32,281 nt of DNA, taken from contig NZ_SMKX01000102.1 in NCBI RefSeq assembly GCF_004349055.1, forward strand, positions 1-32,281, written 5' to 3'. Each line of letters begins with the position of its first letter. The stretch's first letter is position 1. The notes beneath the pieces were generated by a model. It was not told where the DNA came from, made no database searches, and was given only the letters and a program-made list of their open reading frames with translations. Below, in pieces: positions 7,305 through 15,996 of the stretch. The DNA is from Kribbella antibiotica (lineage in GTDB: Bacteria > Actinomycetota > Actinomycetes > Propionibacteriales > Kribbellaceae). Both the position numbers and the translations under genes were made by a program.

Positions 7305-8516
7305 CTAACGGCGCACGCGCAGTGCGCAAAGGACCGCAACCAGGGTGATTGAGGCGAAAGTCAGGGCCGTCCCGGGGTAACCACCGAGGCCGAGCCCGAG
7401 TCCGCCCAGTCCGGCGCCGAGGAACGTCCCCATGCTCATCCCGGCCGCGTTCACGCTGAGCGCCGATCCGCGCAGGTCGCCACTTCGCCGTACGAGCAGA
7501 GTGGTGACACAGGCAGCGACGGTGGCGTGACTGGCGCCCATCAGCGCGGTCAGCATGAGCGTCAGCGGAAGGGTCGGCGAGAAGTAGAACGCCGCGATGC
7601 TGACGAGCGCGACGCCGAGGCCGAGCAGCAGCATCCGCTCCGGCCCGATCCACGGCCGGTCCGTCGAGAGGTAGCGACCGATCAGCAGGTTGCCGAGGAA
7701 GAACGAGGCCCCGCTCAGCGACCACACCAGCGCGAACCAGCCCGGCGCCAGGTCGAACTTGTCGTCATAGAACGCCGCCAGATACGCCAGATACCCCATG
7801 AACGCAGCCGTCCGCAGCATCGCGACAACAAGCAGCGGTACGGCGCCCGGAATCCGCCCCAGCTCGCGATACGTCGCGAGGTAGCTCATCCGCGGCGCAC
7901 CGTCAGCACGCAGCGGCGCCTTCCGGCCACGACCGCGCCAGAAGAACGCGGCCGACAACGTCAACGACACAACCGCCGCAGCGATCAAGTTTCCACGCCA
8001 CCCCCACAACATCCCCGGTACGGCGAGCACCGGCGCAGCGAGCATTGCCATTGCCGACGTGGTCGCGGACACCAAAGTCGCCGCCCGCCCAGCCGCGGCC
8101 GGGGTGTTGAACCGGTCGGCCGCCGCCGCCCCGATCGACGGGCCGAGGATCGAGGTCGATGCCCCGATCAACAAACAGAACGCGGCCAAGGCCCAAACGT
8201 TGCCGATAGCACCCAATAGCGCGGAGACGCCGAGCAACGCCAGCCCACAGGCCGCCACCAGCTCACGCGCCAAGCGATCGATCAACGGCGCCAATGCGAA
8301 CCCGACAACCAAAGCAGCCAGACCACCGAGCCCCCGCAGCCCGCCGATCTCCGCCACCTTGCCGTCCGCCGCTGCCGCGATCGGCACCAGATACATCCCG
8401 AAGACCGTGAACGGAATCAGACTCACGGTCGAGGCCAGCAGGAACGGCCAGAGCCGCCGAGCCATCCGCCAATCGCTCGGCACTTCTGTTTCTTGCAGGG
8501 AAGAGGTGGTGGTCAT
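7305..8516 (-). CDS. MFS transporter, candidate metallophore exporter
   Basis: The 403-residue protein is a 12-helix major facilitator. The N-terminus (to WRMARRLWPFLLAS) is cytoplasmic, and hydrophobic segments are spread over the whole length with a central basic loop near WRGRGRKAPLRADG. It is the last gene of the minus-strand operon that starts at 15976, and its ATG overlaps the stop of the DUF364 gene by four bases (8513-8516). By analogy with CntE, the MFS exporter of staphylopine, I infer that it exports the small molecule made by the three enzymes upstream. A role in importing the loaded chelator, or an unrelated substrate, cannot be excluded from sequence. Confidence 0.85.
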   Translation of the reverse strand: MTTTSSLQETEVPSDWRMARRLWPFLLASTVSLIPFTVFGMYLVPIAAAADGKVAEIGGLRGLGGLAALVVGFALAPLIDRLARELVAACGLALLGVSALLGAIGNVWALAAFCLLIGASTSILGPSIGAAAADRFNTPAAAGRAATLVSATTSAMAMLAAPVLAVPGMLWGWRGNLIAAAVVSLTLSAAFFWRGRGRKAPLRADGAPRMSYLATYRELGRIPGAVPLLVVAMLRTAAFMGYLAYLAAFYDDKFDLAPGWFALVWSLSGASFFLGNLLIGRYLSTDRPWIGPERMLLLGLGVALVSIAAFYFSPTLPLTLMLTALMGASHATVAACVTTLLVRRSGDLRGSALSVNAAGMSMGTFLGAGLGGLGLGLGGYPGTALTFASITLVAVLCALRVRR

Positions 8517-9316
8517 AGATCGGTCCTGTAGCGGTAGAGGGACGTGGGGCGGGCGGAGAACTGCGAGAAGGGGAAGGGTTCCGCCGACAGGGCAGTGACG
8601 CCGAAGCCGAGGAAGGCGCGGGCCACGGCGCTTCCGGTCTGAGCATAGATGGCGAGTGGCTTCGATTGCTCACGGCAACGACTCAGGAGGATGTCGAAAG
8701 AGCCGTTGGACAAGGTCATTCCGGTCGCGACAACAGCATCGGCGGCATCGATAACCTCGATCATGTCGCGGGAGACCGGCAGTCCGGAGGCAGTCTCGCG
8801 GAGGTTGAAATCGCAGGGCAGACAAATGCCGCCGCGTTCGGTGATCGCATCGACGAGCGGGTTGACGACCCCGATCAGCGCGACCTTGGTGCCGTCGGCA
8901 ACGTCGAGCAGGCCGGCCACTGCGGCATCACGCGCGCGGGCGCGGATGTCCGGCGTACCGGCTGGAAGGATGACTTCCTCGGCTCTCGCGGCCAAGTGGT
9001 GAGGCTCGACTGCGGCGAGGTAGGCGTCCAGCGCGGCGATGCGGACGGGCAGTGGGTCATCGGATTCCAGTACGTCGGCCAGCGTGCGACCGGACGTCTC
9101 TGCGCAGTAGGCCGGATCGAGCTCGCCGGATTCGAAGGAGCAGGCGCCGAAGACCTCGCCGACACGGAGCAAAACGTAGTAGTTGCGATAGGTGACGTCG
9201 GCGCCCGGGAGGCGTGTTGTGTGGTGCAGCCAGAAGGCGCTGGTGATGGAGAGCGTGGCCGGGTCGGGACCGTGGTGACCGGCAAGGACGGCTTGGGTGA
9301 GTTCGGAAACGGTCAT
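8513..9316 (-). CDS. DUF4213/DUF364 'heavy-metal chelation' family protein
   Basis: The 267-residue protein has the two-part layout of the DUF4213/DUF364 family. Residues ~1-105 form the enolase-N-like half (WLHHTTRL..YRNYYVLLRVGEVFGACSF). Residues ~125-250 form a Rossmann-like half with VALIGVVNPLVDAI and DAVVATGMTLSNGSFDILL. The one structurally described member, Dhaf4260 of Desulfitobacterium, was proposed to act in metal chelation because of a pocket between the two folds; its reaction is unknown. Here the gene lies between an oxygenase and an MFS transporter with 4-bp overlaps on both sides, so it must be made together with them. I infer an enzyme or carrier acting on the chelator or its metal complex. 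Confidence 0.82.
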   Translation of the reverse strand: MTVSELTQAVLAGHHGPDPATLSITSAFWLHHTTRLPGADVTYRNYYVLLRVGEVFGACSFESGELDPAYCAETSGRTLADVLESDDPLPVRIAALDAYLAAVEPHHLAARAEEVILPAGTPDIRARARDAAVAGLLDVADGTKVALIGVVNPLVDAITERGGICLPCDFNLRETASGLPVSRDMIEVIDAADAVVATGMTLSNGSFDILLSRCREQSKPLAIYAQTGSAVARAFLGFGVTALSAEPFPFSQFSARPTSLYRYRTDL

Positions 9317-10068
9317 GGCAGGGCGGCCAGCCTTTCGGGGTCGTACGTGAGGGCGGACAACTCGGGGCGACCAGTTGGCTGGAAGCAGTACAGGAGTGAG
9401 CGGCGGTCGGAGGCAGTGCGGTTGGGCGCGGACCGATGCACCATCAGCCCGGGGAACATCAGCACCGAACCGGCCGGCGCCTCGACAGTGACCGCGCGGG
9501 ACACGTCGACGGCGGTTGGGTCGACGAGCAAACCGGTCGGCTCGAGCGGATCCCGCCGTACCGGGCCCTCGGCAGGGCTGTCGGGGATCAGCGTCATGGC
9601 ACCGTTCGCCACGGTGTTGTCGTCGAGCATGACGATCGCGGTGGCGATGTCGTACGCGGCGTCGCCGGCGCAGCAGTACCAGTACGGAAAGTCCTGATGC
9701 CAGGCGAACTCCGAGCCGACCCCGGCCCGCTTGAAGTTCAGCTTCGCCACGAACCGACCGGCCCGCGCCCCGATCAGCGCACTCATCGGGTCAACGAGCC
9801 GCGACTCGTCCCACAAGGCATCCAGCGCCGGGTGCAGTTGCGACACCGGCGACAGGCTGCGCACCGCCTTGCCGACCGCATCCGGCTCCCAGTGGATCGT
9901 CGTACCGCGGACTTTCTCCAGCCGGTGCCCGTCCGGCCACACCGTCACGTCGGTCTCACCCGCTTCGGCTGCGGCAACGACGTCGACATGCACCTGCTCG
10001 GCCACCGCGCGCAGGCGCTCGACTTCAGTGGCCGTGAACAACGATTCGAGCAGCACATACCCCGTCAC
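9313..10068 (-). CDS. Phytanoyl-CoA dioxygenase-like Fe(II)/2-oxoglutarate oxygenase
   Basis: The 251-residue product is a PhyH-type non-haem iron oxygenase. The iron site is His124 and Asp126 in WHQDFPYWY plus His211 in LMVHRSAPN, and basic residues near 217-223 suit binding of the 2-oxoglutarate carboxylate. The flanking segments ATAIVMLDDNTVANGAMTLIP and PAGSVLMFPGLMVHRS are typical of the family. Such enzymes hydroxylate small metabolites, often amino acids in secondary metabolism. The start is uncertain: GTG 10068 gives the usual N-terminus (TGYVLLESLF) but little space from the AGGTGAG ribosome site; GTG 10056 is possible. The gene begins ten bases after the PLP enzyme and overlaps the DUF364 gene by four bases. 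Hydroxylation of a chelator backbone is inferred from context. Confidence 0.85.
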   Translation of the reverse strand: MTGYVLLESLFTATEVERLRAVAEQVHVDVVAAAEAGETDVTVWPDGHRLEKVRGTTIHWEPDAVGKAVRSLSPVSQLHPALDALWDESRLVDPMSALIGARAGRFVAKLNFKRAGVGSEFAWHQDFPYWYCCAGDAAYDIATAIVMLDDNTVANGAMTLIPDSPAEGPVRRDPLEPTGLLVDPTAVDVSRAVTVEAPAGSVLMFPGLMVHRSAPNRTASDRRSLLYCFQPTGRPELSALTYDPERLAALP

Positions 10069-10078
10069 CTCACCTACG

Positions 10079-11131
10079 TTAATGCGACGGGGTCGCGGAA
10101 GGAAACTCCTCGCGCCGCAGCGCCGCAGGCTGCCGGCGATCCCACGACATCGCGGACCACGGCACGGCGAGCTCATCCAGCGAGTCGATCTCCTGCGGCC
10201 GCATCGACGCCATCGGCAACGCCTCGGCATACCGGGAAAAAGCAGAGTCGACGTACCGGGTGCCGGTATCGGCGGCCAGGAACACGTGGGTGCGCGCGCT
10301 GTCGCAGTTGTGCTCCCACAGCGCAGTCAGGTACGCCGCTCCGGCCGACAGCCCGGCGAAGACACCGGAGGTCCGGAGCAAGTCCACGGCCGCGGACATC
10401 GCGTAGTCGAACGACACCCAGTGCAGCCGGTCGTACAGCTCATGCCGCACATTGCGGAACTCGATCGAGCTCCCGATCCCCGCGATGATCATCTCCGGAT
10501 CCTTGGTATGCCCGGCCCCGAACGTGATGCTCCCGAAGGGCTGAACGCCGACCAGGTTCACGTCGCGCCCGCGATTGCGTAGATACTCCGCGATCGCGCC
10601 GGTCGATGCGCCGGTTCCGACGCCGCCGACCAGGCAGATAGGACCGTCTGGAACGAGATCCGCGACCAGGTCGGCCACAGCGCCGTACCCGAGGTAGTGG
10701 ATGTCGTCGTGATACTGCTGCATCCAGTGGTACGACGGGTTGTCGCGCAGGATCTCGCCGATCCGGCGAACGCGCAGGTTCTGGTCCAGGTGCAGGTTGT
10801 TCGAGGACGGGACCTGTTCGACGGTCGCGCCGAGGATCTCCAACTGGATCTTGAGGGTCCGATCCACCGTGGTCGAGCCGACGATGTGACATCGCATCCC
10901 GTAGCGATGACAGGCCAGCGCGAGCGCATGCGCATAGATCCCGCTCGAACTGTCGATCAGCGTGTCCCCCGGCCGGACCGCACCGGTCTCCAGCAGATGC
11001 CGGACGGCGCCGAGCGCGGAGTGCACCTTCATCGTCTCGAACCGCAGGCAGATCAGGTCGTCCCCGACCCTGATCGGGTCCGGGTCCTTGATCGCCTCGG
11101 CCAAATGGTCGTGCAGTCGCGCAGACTTCAT
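10079..11131 (-). CDS. PLP-dependent cysteine-synthase-fold enzyme, divergent active site
   Basis: The 350-residue protein is a fold-type II PLP enzyme related to cysteine synthase and SbnA. Lys35 in FETMKVHSALGA is the likely Schiff-base lysine. SSGIYAHALALAC (residues 62-74) corresponds to the substrate loop SGNTGIALA, but the Asn is Ile. The phosphate cup is GGVGTGASTGAI (169-180), and SAGAA follows near 262. Members catalyse beta-replacement on activated serine; SbnA joins O-phosphoserine and glutamate on the way to 2,3-diaminopropionate. No SbnB-like dehydrogenase is nearby, so the product may be used without oxidative cleavage. It overlaps the ATPase gene upstream by four bases. It is not the housekeeping cysteine synthase, because the signature residues differ and the operon encodes transport. 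The exact reaction is unknown. Confidence 0.82.
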   Translation of the reverse strand: MKSARLHDHLAEAIKDPDPIRVGDDLICLRFETMKVHSALGAVRHLLETGAVRPGDTLIDSSSGIYAHALALACHRYGMRCHIVGSTTVDRTLKIQLEILGATVEQVPSSNNLHLDQNLRVRRIGEILRDNPSYHWMQQYHDDIHYLGYGAVADLVADLVPDGPICLVGGVGTGASTGAIAEYLRNRGRDVNLVGVQPFGSITFGAGHTKDPEMIIAGIGSSIEFRNVRHELYDRLHWVSFDYAMSAAVDLLRTSGVFAGLSAGAAYLTALWEHNCDSARTHVFLAADTGTRYVDSAFSRYAEALPMASMRPQEIDSLDELAVPWSAMSWDRRQPAALRREEFPSATPSH

Positions 11132-12714
11132 CGCCGCGGTTCGCTCCTCGTGTCGGCAGTATCGGAGGGCGGGGTGGGCGGAGTCTCGCTCCGACCCAGC
11201 TGGGCTGCGCTCACCAGCCGCTGGGTCAGTTCATGGTGTGGTGCGGTCATCACGGTCGCGGGTGGGCCTTGCTCGACGATCCGGCCGTCGTCGATCACCA
11301 GCACGTGATCGGTGACGGCGGCCACCAGGCCAAGGTCGTGCCCGATCCAGACGAGCGCCGTACCGCGGCTCTTCAGTTCGGCGAGCAGGTCGACGACGAG
11401 CGCCGTACCGTCGTCGTCGAGTGCGGTGGTGATCTCGTCGCAGATCAGTACGTCGGGCTCGGCCAAGACTGCTCGCGCCAAGGCCGCGCGTTGGAGTTCG
11501 CCGCCGGAGAGTCGACTGGGTGGACGGGCCGCCGTGATCGCCGAGACGCCAAGTCTCGCCAGCGTGGCAACGGCTTCGGCGTGGGCGCGGTCTGGGGCCA
11601 GGCCGCGGAGGCGCTGGGCTGTGCGGGCGACTTGTTGATCGACCGTACGGCGCTCGTCGAAGGAGCCGCGGACTTCCTGCCAGACGTACTGGACCCGGCG
11701 ATTCTGCTCGCGGGTGCGTTTACGAAGGACGGGGAGTGGTTCACCGTCGAGTTGTACTCGTCCTGTGCTGCGCTCGTGCAGACCGGCGAGGCAGCGAGCG
11801 AGGGTCGTCTTGCCACTACCGGAGCGACCGACGATGCCGACGCTGCTGCCTGACTCGACAGTCAGATCGATTCCGTGCAGGACCGGGATGCGGCCCCTCG
11901 GGCGGATCGACGCAGACAGGTTCATTGCCTGGAGCAACGGTTGGCCGGGGGTGGTGGTTCCCGTTGACTGCGGTTCCCAGCTGGGTGGGAGAACCTCGGT
12001 GCCGCCGGAGGCGATCACTTGGCCGGCATTCAGTACGACGACGTGCGTCGCGAGCTCGCGGACCAGCCCGAGATCGTGACTGAGCAACAGGATGCCGAGG
12101 CCGTTTTCGGCGAGCTCCTTCAGCTCACCGGCAAGCTGCAGCCTCGTGATCGAGTCAAGGCCGGTGCTCGGCTCGTCCAGCACCAGCACCTTGGGGCGGC
12201 AGGTCAACGCCTGCGCCAGCGCCACCCGCTGCCGCTGCCCGCCCGAGAACTGATGCGGAAACCTTTTGAGCGTCCCACGGTCCCCGGGAACCTGCGCTCC
12301 CCTGAGCGCATCCTCCACGGTGGATTGCCCCGGATGATGCAACCGCTCGAGCTCCTTGAGGGTCGCCCCCACTCGCCGCGCCGGATTGAGCGCGCTGCCG
12401 GGATGCTGAGGCATGTAAGCAACGATCCGCCCCCGAAGCCGTGAAGCCGCCGCAGTCACACCGTTGCCGTCAACAACAGTCTCGCCGTCGACAATCACCT
12501 CGCCCTCAAGCCGCACGCCGCTACCGCTCTCCCCCAAGAGAGCAAGCGCCGAAGTCGTCTTCCCCGACCCGGAAGCGCCCACGAGTGCGGTCACCTGACC
12601 GGCGTAAACATCGAAGGAGACGCCGTCCACCAGAACCGCCGAGCCCGCGAAGGCCCCGAGCCCGCGCACCCGTGCGACCACAGCAGGCGCTCCCGCCTTC
12701 TCCGACATGTTCAT
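11128..12714 (-). CDS. Fused double ATPase of an Opp/Nik-type ABC importer
   Basis: The 528-residue protein carries two complete ABC domains, like OppD and OppF joined. Domain one has Walker A GASGSGKT (46-53), Q-loop MPQ (101-103), signature FSGGQ (156-160), Walker B KVLVLDEP (175-182) and switch His213. Domain two has Walker A GRSGSGKT (296-303), signature LSGGE (402-406), Walker B DVLICDE (421-427) and switch His459. Both sites appear active. The C-terminal tail is rich in Pro, Thr and Ser. It powers the two permeases encoded just upstream; its ATG overlaps the stop of the second permease (12711-12714) and its own stop overlaps the PLP enzyme gene. Substrates of this importer class are peptides, nickel or metal-opine complexes such as staphylopine. 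Confidence 0.93.
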   Translation of the reverse strand: MNMSEKAGAPAVVARVRGLGAFAGSAVLVDGVSFDVYAGQVTALVGASGSGKTTSALALLGESGSGVRLEGEVIVDGETVVDGNGVTAAASRLRGRIVAYMPQHPGSALNPARRVGATLKELERLHHPGQSTVEDALRGAQVPGDRGTLKRFPHQFSGGQRQRVALAQALTCRPKVLVLDEPSTGLDSITRLQLAGELKELAENGLGILLLSHDLGLVRELATHVVVLNAGQVIASGGTEVLPPSWEPQSTGTTTPGQPLLQAMNLSASIRPRGRIPVLHGIDLTVESGSSVGIVGRSGSGKTTLARCLAGLHERSTGRVQLDGEPLPVLRKRTREQNRRVQYVWQEVRGSFDERRTVDQQVARTAQRLRGLAPDRAHAEAVATLARLGVSAITAARPPSRLSGGELQRAALARAVLAEPDVLICDEITTALDDDGTALVVDLLAELKSRGTALVWIGHDLGLVAAVTDHVLVIDDGRIVEQGPPATVMTAPHHELTQRLVSAAQLGRSETPPTPPSDTADTRSEPRR

Positions 12715-13511
12715 GCGGGGCTCACCGCCAGACGGCGGGTTCGGTGAACCAGGCGGTCGGCTAGGAGGTTGAAGCCCAGGGTGAAGGAGACTAGAAGGAG
12801 GGCGGGCGCTAGGACCGACCACGGCTGAAGGAGCAGTCCTTCGCGGTTGCGGGAGACGCTGACGGCCCAATCGGAGGCGGTCGGGCTCAGCCCGAGACCT
12901 AGGAAGTTGACCGAGGCAACCAAGAACACGGCGAGCGTGATGCGGGTACCGATGTCGGCTGCGACTGGACCGATGACCGCACGACCGACGTACCCGAGTT
13001 GGATGGTCACCCACGACTCACGCTGCATCCGCAGCGCCTCGACCACCGGCGAGCTTGCAGCGTCCAGCGCGGCCGCCCGCACCAACCGCGCGACGGTCGG
13101 CACATTCACCATGGCAACCGCCACCGTGATCGCCAACGCGGACGCCTGCCATCCCACCGCAACCACGCTGATCACCAGTAGCGACGGCAACGGCAGCAAC
13201 ACATCCAGCGGCCGGATCAAGAGCTCGTCCAGCCACCGATGCCGGGTGGATGCAGCCACCAGCCCGATCAGCCCGCCAACCATGTAAGCGATCACTACAG
13301 CTCCGAACGCCATCCCCAGCGCCGTCCGCCCACCCACCAGCAAGAGCCCCAGCACGTCCCGTCCCAACCCATCCGTCCCGAGCATCCCGTCAGGTGCGTA
13401 CGGCAGACCGGCCTTGCTGGCGTCCACCGAGATGAGCGGCCCGAAGAGAGCGATGAACAGCGGCACGACGACGAGTACCACCGAGATCGCCAACGGAATC
13501 CGGGCCCTCAT
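12711..13511 (-). CDS. ABC permease, DppC/OppC type
   Basis: The 266-residue membrane protein has the DppC layout: a first helix (IPLAISVVLVVVPLFIALF), an external segment with the typical HxLGTD-like sequence (here GMLGTDGLGRDVL), and then five helices. The EAA-like coupling loop lies around VVEALRMQRESWVTIQLGYVGRAVIGP. It forms the channel with the DppB-type partner encoded immediately upstream. Overlaps of four bases occur at both ends, with the upstream permease (13508-13511) and the ATPase (12711-12714). The start at 13511 fits this ATGA overlap; the longer open frame upstream is a shadow of the neighbouring gene. Confidence 0.92.
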   Translation of the reverse strand: MRARIPLAISVVLVVVPLFIALFGPLISVDASKAGLPYAPDGMLGTDGLGRDVLGLLLVGGRTALGMAFGAVVIAYMVGGLIGLVAASTRHRWLDELLIRPLDVLLPLPSLLVISVVAVGWQASALAITVAVAMVNVPTVARLVRAAALDAASSPVVEALRMQRESWVTIQLGYVGRAVIGPVAADIGTRITLAVFLVASVNFLGLGLSPTASDWAVSVSRNREGLLLQPWSVLAPALLLVSFTLGFNLLADRLVHRTRRLAVSPA

Positions 13512-14446
13512 CGGAGCAGCTCCGTTCGCGGGACCAGGCGGTTGCAGACCAAGTCGGCGACGAGGTTGATGAGGAGCGCGGCGACGGCGAGAACGAGGGT
13601 CAGGCCTTGGACTGTTGGGATGTCTCGGGTTTCGACGCCGTCCACCAGCGCGGTCGCGAAACCTGGGATGGCGAAGATCGCTTCGACGACGAGGACTCCG
13701 CCGAGCAGTGTGTCGCCGGTTCGCGCCAGCTCCTGCACCCCCGGTACGGCGGCATTCGGCAGCACGTGCCGCAGCAACAACCGGCGTCGCGGGATACCCA
13801 GTCGGCGGGCCTGGACGACGTACTCGGCATTCAACGCGGTGATGGTGCCGGCGCGGACCTGGCGGGACAACAGGCAAACTGTGCGACCCAGCAACACTGT
13901 CACCGGGAGCACCAGCAGGATCGGGGACGCCAGCAACGAACTGCCGATCCAGGTAGCCGGGAGCCAGCCGAGCTTCAGCGAGAACACGGCGATCAGTACG
14001 ACGGCGATCACGAAGTCCGGGATCGCGCTCAGCGCCAGCGTCACCGAGGTGATCGCGCGATCGAGCCGCCCGTTCTCGCGCGTTCCCATCAAGATGCCGA
14101 GGGCAACAGCCAGCGGAACCACGACAGCCAGGGTCGCCAACGTCAGCACCAGCGTAGCGCCGACCGAATCCCGCACGATCGAGCTGACTGGACCGCCGCT
14201 GATGAGCGACGTACCGAGATCCCCGGACAGGACACCGGAAAACCAGTGTACGAAGCGCTCAGGGGCAGGTTGATCCAACCCGAGCTGCTCGCGCAACCGA
14301 TCCACTTGCTCCGGCGACAGCGTCTCGGTGAAGCGCAGGTCAGCCGCGTCCCCCGGCAGCAATGACGTGAGGATGAAGACGAGCACGGACAGCACCGCGA
14401 GCTGGACGACGGCGAGTGCGGCCCGCCCAGCGGCGTACGACCGCAT
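13508..14446 (-). CDS. ABC permease, DppB/OppB type
   Basis: The 312-residue membrane protein begins with a helix (AALAVVQLAVLSVLVFILTSLLPGDAA) and continues with the DppB pattern SPEQVDRLREQLGLDQPAPERFVHWFSGVLSGDLGTSL in the first extracytoplasmic domain. The transmembrane core has five more helices, with the coupling loop near AEYVVQARRLGIPRRRLLLRHVLPNA. It pairs with the DppC-type permease. Its ATG directly follows the TGA of the binding-protein gene with no base between, and its stop overlaps the next permease by four bases, so translation of the importer is coupled throughout. Confidence 0.93.
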   Translation of the reverse strand: MRSYAAGRAALAVVQLAVLSVLVFILTSLLPGDAADLRFTETLSPEQVDRLREQLGLDQPAPERFVHWFSGVLSGDLGTSLISGGPVSSIVRDSVGATLVLTLATLAVVVPLAVALGILMGTRENGRLDRAITSVTLALSAIPDFVIAVVLIAVFSLKLGWLPATWIGSSLLASPILLVLPVTVLLGRTVCLLSRQVRAGTITALNAEYVVQARRLGIPRRRLLLRHVLPNAAVPGVQELARTGDTLLGGVLVVEAIFAIPGFATALVDGVETRDIPTVQGLTLVLAVAALLINLVADLVCNRLVPRTELLR

Positions 14447-15976
14447 TCAGGCCAGCCACACCTTGTCGAACCGGCCGAAGTCCACGGTGTTCGGCGGCAC
14501 CGCCTGCACCCCCTGCACCTTCGGCGAGACCGCGACCAGGTAGTCCGGCAGGCCCCACGCCAGTATTCCGCCGTCGTCATGCAGAGTCCGCTGCAGTTCG
14601 CCGTACTTGGCCGACCGCGCCGCCTCATCCGTCTGCACCTGCGCGGCGGCAAACGCCGCATCGAACGCCGGCTTGCGCCAATGCGTCACATTGAACGGCG
14701 ACTTCGACAGCAACCGATCGACGACGTACTGCGGGATCGGCATCGCGCCCGACCGGTGGTTGCCGATGGCACCCTTCGTCAGCAGGTCCTTCGCGTAGGT
14801 CTGCGGGCTCCCGGTGGTCACCTTGAGCTTGACCCCGGCCTCCGCAACCTGCTCGGCAAACAGCGTCGCCGCCTCGACGAATCCCGCCGACGCATCCGCC
14901 GTGAAGATCTCGATCTCCTTGTTGACCAGCCCGGCCTTCTTCAGCAACGCCTTGGCCTCGTCAACATCCCGCTCCCGCTGCGGCAAATCCTCGGGGTAGT
15001 ACTGGAATCCCTTACCGAACAGGTCGTTCCCGACAGTCCCCCGCCCAGCCAGTACGACGTCGACCAGCCGCTGCCGATCCGCCAGCAACTTGAACGCGAG
15101 CCGCACATCCGGGTTGTCGAACGGCGCCTGATCCACCTTCATCACGAACGCCTGCATCGTGCTCGCCTTCGCAGCCACGATCCGCACCGACTTGCCGGCC
15201 TCGGCGGTCCGCGCGAACGTCGCGGTCATGTCGTTCGCATACTCCGCCTGACCACCTTGTACGGCGTTCGCCCGCGCCTCGGCATCGGCCGACAGCACGT
15301 GCAGCTCCTCGATCCGTGCCGCGCCATCCCAGTAACCGTCGTACCGGCTGGCAACCATCGACCGCCCGGCGTCGAACGACACGAACTTGAACGCGCCGGT
15401 CCCGTTCGGCTTCGTCGGATCATTGAACCCGTCCCGCACGATCTGCGTCCCGATCCCGGCCAGCAACGCCGGAAACTCCGCATTCGGCGCCGCCAGCACC
15501 AGCTCGACCGTCCGCGGATCAACCGCCTTCGACCGCCGCAGATCCAGCGTCGCCAACGACGACTGCGCCACCCGATCCGGTACGGCGGGATCCGCGATCC
15601 GCGCGAGGCTGTACAGAACGTCCTCCGCGGTCAGCTTCGCGCCGTCATGGAAGGTCGCGTCCCGCAGCGTGAACCGCCAGGTCAGCGCCTTGCCGTCGTG
15701 CTCCCACTTCTCCGCAAGCCGCGCGACCGGCTTCAGATCCGGCCCGAGCTCAACCAGCTTCTCGTACATCGCCTTGTGCCGCGCAATGTCCACGAACAAA
15801 CTCTGCACATGCGGGTCGAGCACCTCCTTCGCCCCACCCCCGGCGTACACCGCCCGGAGGCGACCACCCGCCGTCGGCTGCGAGGACGCAGAACCGCCCC
15901 CACAACCACTCAGAGCCGCCACCCCCAACGCGCCGGCCAGGCCCAGAAATCCACGTCGATTCAGCGCATCAGACAC
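14447..15976 (-). CDS. Extracellular solute-binding lipoprotein, peptide/nickel (SBP_bac_5) family
   Basis: The 509-residue protein is a cluster C binding protein. From the chosen start the N-terminus has a twin-arginine motif (NRRGFLGLAG, Arg7-Arg8) and a lipobox LSGC with Cys25, so it is probably exported folded by Tat and lipid-anchored outside. The body shows the family pattern: YEKLVELGPDLKPVARLAEKWE, LTWRFTLRDATFHDGAKLTAEDVLYSL, and the C-terminal LHDDGGILAWGLPDY. It is the first gene of the operon and precedes the two permeases. GTG 15976 was chosen because a GAGG site lies nine bases upstream; ATG 15985 touches that site directly. A Fur/Zur-type palindrome begins about 20 bases upstream. 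The ligand could be a peptide, nickel or a metal-chelator complex; the context favours the last. Confidence 0.9.
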   Translation of the reverse strand: MSDALNRRGFLGLAGALGVAALSGCGGGSASSQPTAGGRLRAVYAGGGAKEVLDPHVQSLFVDIARHKAMYEKLVELGPDLKPVARLAEKWEHDGKALTWRFTLRDATFHDGAKLTAEDVLYSLARIADPAVPDRVAQSSLATLDLRRSKAVDPRTVELVLAAPNAEFPALLAGIGTQIVRDGFNDPTKPNGTGAFKFVSFDAGRSMVASRYDGYWDGAARIEELHVLSADAEARANAVQGGQAEYANDMTATFARTAEAGKSVRIVAAKASTMQAFVMKVDQAPFDNPDVRLAFKLLADRQRLVDVVLAGRGTVGNDLFGKGFQYYPEDLPQRERDVDEAKALLKKAGLVNKEIEIFTADASAGFVEAATLFAEQVAEAGVKLKVTTGSPQTYAKDLLTKGAIGNHRSGAMPIPQYVVDRLLSKSPFNVTHWRKPAFDAAFAAAQVQTDEAARSAKYGELQRTLHDDGGILAWGLPDYLVAVSPKVQGVQAVPPNTVDFGRFDKVWLA

Positions 15977-15996
15977 GCAGACCATCCTCACGATAG

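Noticed and set aside
10079..11131. Calling the PLP enzyme cysK or sbnA
   Set aside because: The substrate loop and lysine context differ from both, and no sbnB or cysE partner is present.
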